Shown here in pieces: positions 39,178 through 43,721 of a stretch of 43,721 nt of DNA. The stretch is from an uncultured Oscillibacter sp. Its GTDB lineage: Bacteria > Bacillota > Clostridia > Oscillospirales > Oscillospiraceae. Under the pieces are notes generated by a model. The model worked only from the letters and a program-made list of their open reading frames with translations, was not told where the DNA came from and made no database searches. The position numbers were made by a program, and so were the translations under genes. The stretch is taken from the NCBI GenBank assembly GCA_950097265.1, contig CATNDJ010000011.1, positions 1 to 43,721 of the forward strand, given 5' to 3'. Positions within the stretch are counted from its first letter, which is position 1; each line of letters begins with the position of its first letter.

Positions 39178-39533
39178 GTGGAAGATCATCGCAGAGAAAG
39201 GGCCGCGCCGCCGAGCTGGAGCTTGTCCGCCTTCTTCGGGCCCAAGGGATACCAGCGGAGCCGGGGAAGCCGGCTTCTTTCGGAGAGACGCCGGACATAA
39301 CCGGGATTCGCGGTATCCATGCGGAGATCAAGCGCCGGGAGAACGTCAACCTGTCGGCGGCGCTGGCCCAGGCGGCGGCGGACCGGAAAAATCAAGAAAA
39401 TGTGGGAAAGGAGGTAGTGAATGACGGAACGGCAAAAACGGGTCTTGGCGGCGCTGTTGACCTCTCCGAGCAAGGCGGCAGCGGCGGAGGCAGCGGGCGT
39501 CACCGTCAGGACCGTACAAAACTATTTGAGTGA
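39174..39533 (+). CDS. PD-(D/E)XK Holliday-junction-resolvase-like protein, C-terminus replaced
   Basis: The 119-residue frame starts SGRSSQRKGRAAELELVRLL and has PD and E-x-K nuclease residues (ETPDITGIRGIHAEIKRRE), then NLSAALAQAAADR, as in phage RusA-independent PDDEXK resolvases. In those proteins the chain goes on with a PVVAHR-like strand and a closing helix; here from about residue 74 it runs out of frame into the next gene (113-base overlap) and becomes Gly-rich nonsense. I think a deletion removed its end. The nuclease may be inactive. Confidence 0.65.
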   Translation: MSGRSSQRKGRAAELELVRLLRAQGIPAEPGKPASFGETPDITGIRGIHAEIKRRENVNLSAALAQAAADRKNQENVGKEVVNDGTAKTGLGGAVDLSEQGGSGGGSGRHRQDRTKLFE

Positions 39534-39789
39534 CCCGGCCTTTCGAGAGGAATATCAAAGTGCCCTGGAAGACGTGGTGATGGATGCGGCGAAACAGGCA
39601 AAGCAATCTCTTTCCCCGGCCCTCTCCACGCTGCGCGAGATCACCGAGGACCGTGGAGAGGACGCACAGGCCCGCATAGGCGCGGCCCGCGCTATTCTCA
39701 CCAGCGGGCTAAAGCTGATCGAAACGGCGGATATTCTGACCCGGCTAAAGGAGCTGGAGGACGCAATAGCAGGAGGTCGTGATGGCTAG
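39421..39789 (+). CDS. HTH protein of phBC6A51/terminase-small-subunit type
   Basis: The protein is 122 residues. An N-terminal HTH (RVLAALLTSPSKAAAAEAAG then VTVRTVQNYL) and a helical rest with AKQSLSPALSTLREI and ARIGAARAILTSGLKL are typical of phage proteins placed before the terminase large subunit. Here no terminase follows. AAAGGAGG precedes the ATG, which lies at the presumed deletion joint of the resolvase gene. Confidence 0.75.
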   Translation: MTERQKRVLAALLTSPSKAAAAEAAGVTVRTVQNYLSDPAFREEYQSALEDVVMDAAKQAKQSLSPALSTLREITEDRGEDAQARIGAARAILTSGLKLIETADILTRLKELEDAIAGGRDG

Positions 39790-40048
39790 TATCGAAGTAC
39801 GGCTTGCCGCCCTGGCGGCGGAGATCCGGCGGCGGCAGTTCGCCAACGAGGGGCCGGTTGACGCCCTATCTCAAAGCTTGTTTGAGCTGGAGGGTGAGCT
39901 TTTGGGCCTGGATGATCTGGGCAAGGCCGCTTTCCTGGCGCAGTTGAACCAGGAAGATGAGGACGGGGCCGGGGGCCTGGGCCTGGAGCCAGAGGACTTG
40001 GAACGGTTAATCGCCAACGTTCGAGAAAACAAAAAAATCATTTGGTAG
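39782..40048 (+). CDS. Hypothetical phage protein
   Basis: The protein is 88 residues, acidic and helical (MASIEVRLAALAAEIRRRQF and on), not recognised. ATG 39782 is chosen over an upstream GTG because AGGAGG lies 5 bases ahead. It overlaps the HTH gene by 8 bases. Confidence 0.65.
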   Translation: MASIEVRLAALAAEIRRRQFANEGPVDALSQSLFELEGELLGLDDLGKAAFLAQLNQEDEDGAGGLGLEPEDLERLIANVRENKKIIW

Positions 40049-40057
40049 GAGGGAAAC

Positions 40058-40411
40058 ATGAGTGATTTTCTGATTGAGCATGAGCCGAAAGTGGTCACTT
40101 CGTTGGGGGAGGTTCCTAACAGCGCACTCCCGGCAGTCCATAGGGCGCTTGCGTCTTTGCCGTCTGAGCCGGAAAAACCACAGCAGCGGCCAGATAAAAA
40201 ATGCCCTTTTCGTGGCGAACGGTATGACGACCTCTGTTCCGTTTCCTGTGCCCTCTATACCGGGACCGGCTGCGGAATCGTGGAACATCGGATGGGGACC
40301 GGGGTGACCTGTCCATTCCAAAACCGTCAATCCTGCGGGGATGGTTGTGCCCTTTATGTCGGCGGCGGCTGTGCCCTGGTGGGGGTAAAGGAGCAGGTAC
40401 ATGGCGAATGA
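40058..40411 (+). CDS. Cysteine-rich protein with two CPF...CALY repeats
   Basis: The protein is 117 residues. After a 45-residue start, two copies of one module follow: CPF-x5-6-C-x3-CALYTGTGCGIV and CPF-x5-C-x3-CALYVGGGCALV, each with four cysteines. Single-module proteins of this kind occur in Clostridia phages; here it is doubled. Metal binding is likely, perhaps zinc or iron-sulfur, but the function is unknown. TAGGAGGG precedes the ATG. The stop overlaps the tape-measure start. Confidence 0.7.
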   Translation: MSDFLIEHEPKVVTSLGEVPNSALPAVHRALASLPSEPEKPQQRPDKKCPFRGERYDDLCSVSCALYTGTGCGIVEHRMGTGVTCPFQNRQSCGDGCALYVGGGCALVGVKEQVHGE

Positions 40412-42635
40412 CGGCACCGTAAAGATCGGCGCGGAAATTGATGAAAAGGAATTTCTGGATAGTCTATCCAAGCTCAGCAAAACCGCGAAATCAGCCCTCA
40501 ATAACATCACAGTCGACATTGAGGTTGACAAAAAAGGTTTTTCCGCTGAGTTATCAAAACTTGGGAAGGACGCTGATCCGGTTGAAGTTCCTGTAGAGGC
40601 CGACACCGACCAATTCAAAAAGGGGCTTGATGACCTTGAAAGGGAAGCGCAGAAAAACGTGACTTCCCTCAAGGAGTTGAACCGGGCCCTGGAGCTCAAC
40701 CCTAAAAGCACGGACTTACTCATCGAGAAGCAAAAACTCCTTCAATCCGCCGTTTCCGCTGCTGCCAAAAAGGCGGATGACCTCAATTCCGCCCTGAAAA
40801 GTGCAAAGGCGTCTGGGGAGGTCGAGAAAAACGCGGAGGCATACCGGAAACTTGTGATTGAGTTTTCAAACGCCGAAGCGGAAGCCAAGAATATGCAAGC
40901 GGAATTGGATGACGTTTCCGCCAAGCTGAAGAATGGGCAGGGCGCAACTGAAGACATGGAGGATGCGACCGATGATCTTGGAAGGTCCTATACCAGTGTC
41001 GGCGATATCATCAAAGGCGTGGCAATCGGAGATCTGATTTCCAACGGTGTGCAAGCTGCAATCGACGGAATTAAGGACCTTGTGGGAAGCCTTTGGAACC
41101 TGGACGACGCCACAAAGGAGTTCCGGGAGGGCCAGGGCAAGCTAAACGCGGCCTTTGAAGCCGCCCATTTGGGCCCGGAGGCCGCAAAACAGGCGTATTC
41201 TGATTTCTACAAAATCCTGGGCGACACAGATACCGCCGTAGAGGCGTCCCAGCTGCTGGCAACCCTGACGAACAGCGAGGAAGACCTTGCTACATGGACG
41301 AACATTGCCGCTGGCGTCTTTGGCACCTTTGGCGATGCTCTGCCCATTGAAGGATTGATTGAAGCCGCGAACGAGACTGCAAAAACCGGGAAAGTTACCG
41401 GCGTGCTTGCCGACGCTTTAAATTGGGCAGGAATCAGTGAAGACTACTTCAATGAGGAATTGAAGTGGGCCGGGTCCGAAAGCATGCGGAATCAGCGTAT
41501 CATGAAGACACTTTCCGTTGCCTATGCTGAGGCGGCGTTAGCTTTTAATCGGAACAACAAGGAGATCATAGCGGCCAGGGAAAACCAAATCCAACTGGAC
41601 GAGGCAATGGCCACGGTGGGAGAGACCATTTCCAAAATCAAAAATTCTTTTTTGAATGAGTTGTCTCCTGTCATCTCCGAAATTGCAGGGAAGTTCGCGG
41701 AACTTGCCGCCTCTGTTGACTGGGAAGAATTGGCGTCCAGGGTTGGTGACTTTGTTGGAAGCATTGACTTGGATTCCATTTTTGACACCATCGAAAACGC
41801 TCTTAGGAACGTGGATTTTGATTCCCTGTTTGACACCATCGGGGATATCATCGGCGGGCTAATTTCCTTTGCACAAGCCATAGCCCCGGTTGTAAGCACT
41901 GTTGCGGAGTTTGGGGCACAGCTCTTTGGATTCTTCGAGCGGATGAACCCGCAAGTAAAACTATTTTTGGTGGGCTTCCTGGGGGCTATCGTGGCTGTTG
42001 GGAAACTGGGCAGCGCAATTTCTTCCGTCGGCGGCGCGGTATCCGGCGTTGGAAAGATTGCCTCTGCGTTCAGCACCGGAGCCGGGGACCAAGTTTACAA
42101 CACGTTCTTAAAGTGGTCCGTCATTATCATCGCTATCATTGCCTCCCTTACGCTTTTGATCGCAATGATCAACACCTTGATGGGAAAAGGCGACGACATG
42201 AAATCGACGCTGAATTCCATGGGTGGAGCAATGAACGGCATGAATGGGGGAGGGGCCATGAAGCCCCGCGCAAAGGCTAAAGCGGCGCCCCCAGCCCTTT
42301 TGGCAGCAGGGCCCGCCAGTGAGGAAGGAGGCGAAGAAGGGGCCAGCATCACGGCGGGAACCTTCGACCGCGCGGCAACCGTCCGGGCGCTGGAGAGCGC
42401 AATTCCGAATGTGGAGGCACGTATGGCCCTGGCAACGGCGAACATGGCCCCGGCGGCGGGGTACTCCGCGCCGCCTATGGCCCATTCCGGCGGCGGCGCG
42501 GATCATCGCCAGCCCGTGCAACAGCCGACCCAGCAGACTATCACGATCAATTTCACTGGAGACTTGGCCCAGCTTGTACGGGTGCTAAAACCTGTCATAG
42601 ACATTGAGAACCGGCGAATTGGGCCCGGAGTTTAA
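40401..42635 (+). CDS. Tape-measure-like phage tail protein
   Basis: The protein is 744 residues, short for a tape measure (a tail of roughly 110 nm if 0.15 nm per residue holds). Its start has three related strand-helix modules: GAEIDEKEFLDSLSKL, DIEVDKKGFSAELSKL and PVEADTDQFKKGLDDL. Residues 85-200 are coiled coil. Hydrophobic segments lie near residues 510-530 and 570-590 (KLFLVGFLGAIVAVG; VIIIAIIASLTLLIAMI). The end is Ala/Pro/Gly-rich and finishes with a beta stretch. This matches tape-measure proteins that set tail length and enter the membrane. No other tail gene lies upstream. Confidence 0.8.
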   Translation: MANDGTVKIGAEIDEKEFLDSLSKLSKTAKSALNNITVDIEVDKKGFSAELSKLGKDADPVEVPVEADTDQFKKGLDDLEREAQKNVTSLKELNRALELNPKSTDLLIEKQKLLQSAVSAAAKKADDLNSALKSAKASGEVEKNAEAYRKLVIEFSNAEAEAKNMQAELDDVSAKLKNGQGATEDMEDATDDLGRSYTSVGDIIKGVAIGDLISNGVQAAIDGIKDLVGSLWNLDDATKEFREGQGKLNAAFEAAHLGPEAAKQAYSDFYKILGDTDTAVEASQLLATLTNSEEDLATWTNIAAGVFGTFGDALPIEGLIEAANETAKTGKVTGVLADALNWAGISEDYFNEELKWAGSESMRNQRIMKTLSVAYAEAALAFNRNNKEIIAARENQIQLDEAMATVGETISKIKNSFLNELSPVISEIAGKFAELAASVDWEELASRVGDFVGSIDLDSIFDTIENALRNVDFDSLFDTIGDIIGGLISFAQAIAPVVSTVAEFGAQLFGFFERMNPQVKLFLVGFLGAIVAVGKLGSAISSVGGAVSGVGKIASAFSTGAGDQVYNTFLKWSVIIIAIIASLTLLIAMINTLMGKGDDMKSTLNSMGGAMNGMNGGGAMKPRAKAKAAPPALLAAGPASEEGGEEGASITAGTFDRAATVRALESAIPNVEARMALATANMAPAAGYSAPPMAHSGGGADHRQPVQQPTQQTITINFTGDLAQLVRVLKPVIDIENRRIGPGV

Positions 42636-42657
42636 ATAAAAATGGGAGGAAATTCCA

Positions 42658-43005
42658 ATGAAGTATTTTATCATCGTCAACGGTGAAACCTGTACGCTAC
42701 CCGCCCGGACACTGGAAATGGATGAGCGGATCGACATGATTCGGGGCCTTGACCGGATGGTCAAGGCCGGCGAAATCACCCGTAGGGAGGCCCGGCAAGA
42801 ACAATACAGCTTTGTCAAGGACTGCATTGCAGAACCCATGCCGCCTTTTGAACAAATGGATATGGGAGACTTGGAGCTCAACGTCTCCGAGATCATCGCC
42901 GCATACCAGCGCCCCGCCACTCAGGCCAAACTTGAAGCGGCGTTGTCCATGCTAAAACATATTGTAAGCCGTCCGGATGTTCAAAAAATGCTTTCAAGGC
43001 CGTAA
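42658..43005 (+). CDS. Hypothetical phage protein
   Basis: The protein is 115 residues, predicted alpha/beta: KYFIIVNGETCTLPART strand pair, then acidic helices. I do not recognise it. It lies 22 bases behind the tape-measure gene with GGGAGGAAA before the ATG, so it is probably a tail or accessory gene of the same transcript. Confidence 0.65.
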   Translation: MKYFIIVNGETCTLPARTLEMDERIDMIRGLDRMVKAGEITRREARQEQYSFVKDCIAEPMPPFEQMDMGDLELNVSEIIAAYQRPATQAKLEAALSMLKHIVSRPDVQKMLSRP

Positions 43006-43056
43006 GAAACGGCGTTTTTCTGCACAAGAAATTATCATAGAAGGAGATCGAAAACC

Positions 43057-43721
43057 ATGAGCAAGTATGCACAATATGCCCAAAAACTGGATACGGCCTT
43101 TAAGGCCGCGCGAGAGAAGTACATGGAAGTCTATGACGCCGTAAAAGCGGCGGAAAAACGGGTTGAAGACGCCAAAAACGAGAAAGACGAATATTTCCGG
43201 GGAGATGCCGACATCCACCGGGCCGAATGTGCGACGGCCCTTCGCAAAGCTGAAATTGTCTTTGAGCGCACAGCAGAGGGGATTTGGCCCGCCTTTGATG
43301 AAGTCCGGGACGAACTGACGGCAAAGCTGCGGGCGGAGATCCAGGCGGACACCATCGCCGCCCCGGAGGACATTGACCCCAACGGCATGACCTTGCTGCA
43401 ATCCGGTATCCTGCGGGTCGATGAACTGGAAGCCCTTGCGGAACGGTATGCCGAAAATTATACAATGCTGCGGATTCTGGGCCAGCATGCCAAGGCCGCC
43501 GCTGACAAAGCGGAGGACACAGAGGCCCGGTGGCGGCTGGTGAATATCAGCCGGGCAGCAGACGGCGGCCCGGGCGTTGTTCTCCAGACCTGGGACGGTC
43601 TGTTGGAGGCTTGCCGGGTTTGTTCCGGGCGCAGACTTGGAGAGAAGCATGGAGACCCGAGCTTTGTTGCCTCCATCTCCAAGACGTGGGAGCGGCTGAC
43701 CGAGGCAACGATTGAATCCTT
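43057..43721 (+). CDS. Hypothetical coiled-coil phage protein, cut by the window end
   Basis: An open frame of 221 codons from ATG 43057 (SKYAQYAQKLDTAFKAAREK start) to the last base without a stop, after GAAGGAGA. The first 95 residues are a charged coiled coil; the later part (TLLQSGILRVDELEALAERY, NYTMLRILGQHAKAAADKA) is helical. No family recognised. Similar helical proteins are found near capsid or tail genes in Clostridia phages, but this is weak evidence. Confidence 0.7.
   Translation, partial: MSKYAQYAQKLDTAFKAAREKYMEVYDAVKAAEKRVEDAKNEKDEYFRGDADIHRAECATALRKAEIVFERTAEGIWPAFDEVRDELTAKLRAEIQADTIAAPEDIDPNGMTLLQSGILRVDELEALAERYAENYTMLRILGQHAKAAADKAEDTEARWRLVNISRAADGGPGVVLQTWDGLLEACRVCSGRRLGEKHGDPSFVASISKTWERLTEATIES

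Larger units (their letters stand above)
33429..43721. mobile_element. Integrated phage-like element, left part
   Basis: Bounded on the left by the split tRNA-Lys and carrying integrase, repressor, Cro-like, excisionase, helicase, resolvase, HTH and tape-measure genes. A leftward lysogeny block (33502-36238) faces a rightward early and structural block (36372 onward), as in temperate phages. No terminase large subunit, portal, protease or capsid gene is visible up to the window end. The right end, where a whole tRNA-Lys should be restored, lies outside. Confidence 0.85.

Noticed and set aside
39174-39533. A programmed frameshift that would restore the resolvase C-terminus
   Set aside because: Neither other frame downstream shows the expected PVVAHR-like strand; the sequence after about 39400 encodes the HTH protein in its own frame with its own ribosome site.

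Overview
The window is high-GC DNA (about 60-65% by eye) from what looks like a motile anaerobic Firmicute of the Oscillospirales type (Oscillibacter, Flavonifractor, Intestinimonas and similar). The grounds are the strong AAGGAGG-type ribosome sites, the flagellin end without a Gram-negative context, an indolepyruvate:ferredoxin oxidoreductase operon, and a Clostridia-style prophage. The genus is an inference.

Region 1 (1-20530) is a flagellin glycosylation island. The first 62 bases encode the C-terminus of a flagellin. Two hairpins follow, then about 20 kb of tightly packed plus-strand genes, many with 4-base ATGA overlaps. They encode a GT2 glycosyltransferase with a long helical C-terminus, the CDP-glucose branch (RfbF, RfbG and the iron-sulfur PLP dehydratase RfbH), a LegC-type aminotransferase, a PtmE-like CBS/nucleotidyltransferase, an FkbM methyltransferase, a radical SAM/SPASM protein, a thiamine-diphosphate enzyme of the acetolactate-synthase fold, a short-chain reductase/epimerase, and a NeuD-NeuB-NeuC block for a nonulosonic acid of the legionaminic type. 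The island ends with a GT2/methyltransferase-like fusion and two related three-domain proteins (Rossmann-like, ParB-like, methyltransferase). A perfect bidirectional hairpin terminator closes it. I read this as two sugar routes side by side: a legionaminic-type acid, and a CDP-3,6-dideoxyhexose that may gain a two-carbon branch as in yersiniose synthesis. LegB, the CMP-transferase LegF and the RfbH reductase partner are not in the window.

Region 2 (20541-33301) is host housekeeping: a zinc-ribbon protein, a three-PepSY membrane protein, tRNA-Arg(CCU), a GNAT acetyltransferase, FtsH, an RlmB/TrmH rRNA methyltransferase, a membrane protein that looks like a catalytically dead P1B-type ATPase, a Cof-type HAD phosphatase, and an operon of IorA, IorB, a small beta-grasp-like protein and an FrhB-like iron-sulfur protein.

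Region 3 (33429 to the window end) is an integrated phage-like element. Its left end is the 3' half of a tRNA-Lys(UUU), truncated at the anticodon loop and lying next to a tyrosine integrase. Then come a toxin-first RelE-type toxin-antitoxin pair, a CI-like repressor, a divergent promoter region with three evenly spaced operator-like palindromes, a Cro-like protein, an excisionase, a D5-type helicase, a repeat-rich candidate replication origin, small phage genes, a truncated resolvase and a tape-measure-like protein. No terminase large subunit, portal or capsid gene lies between the replication genes and the tape-measure gene. The element is therefore either deleted or of unusual design, and its right end is outside the window.
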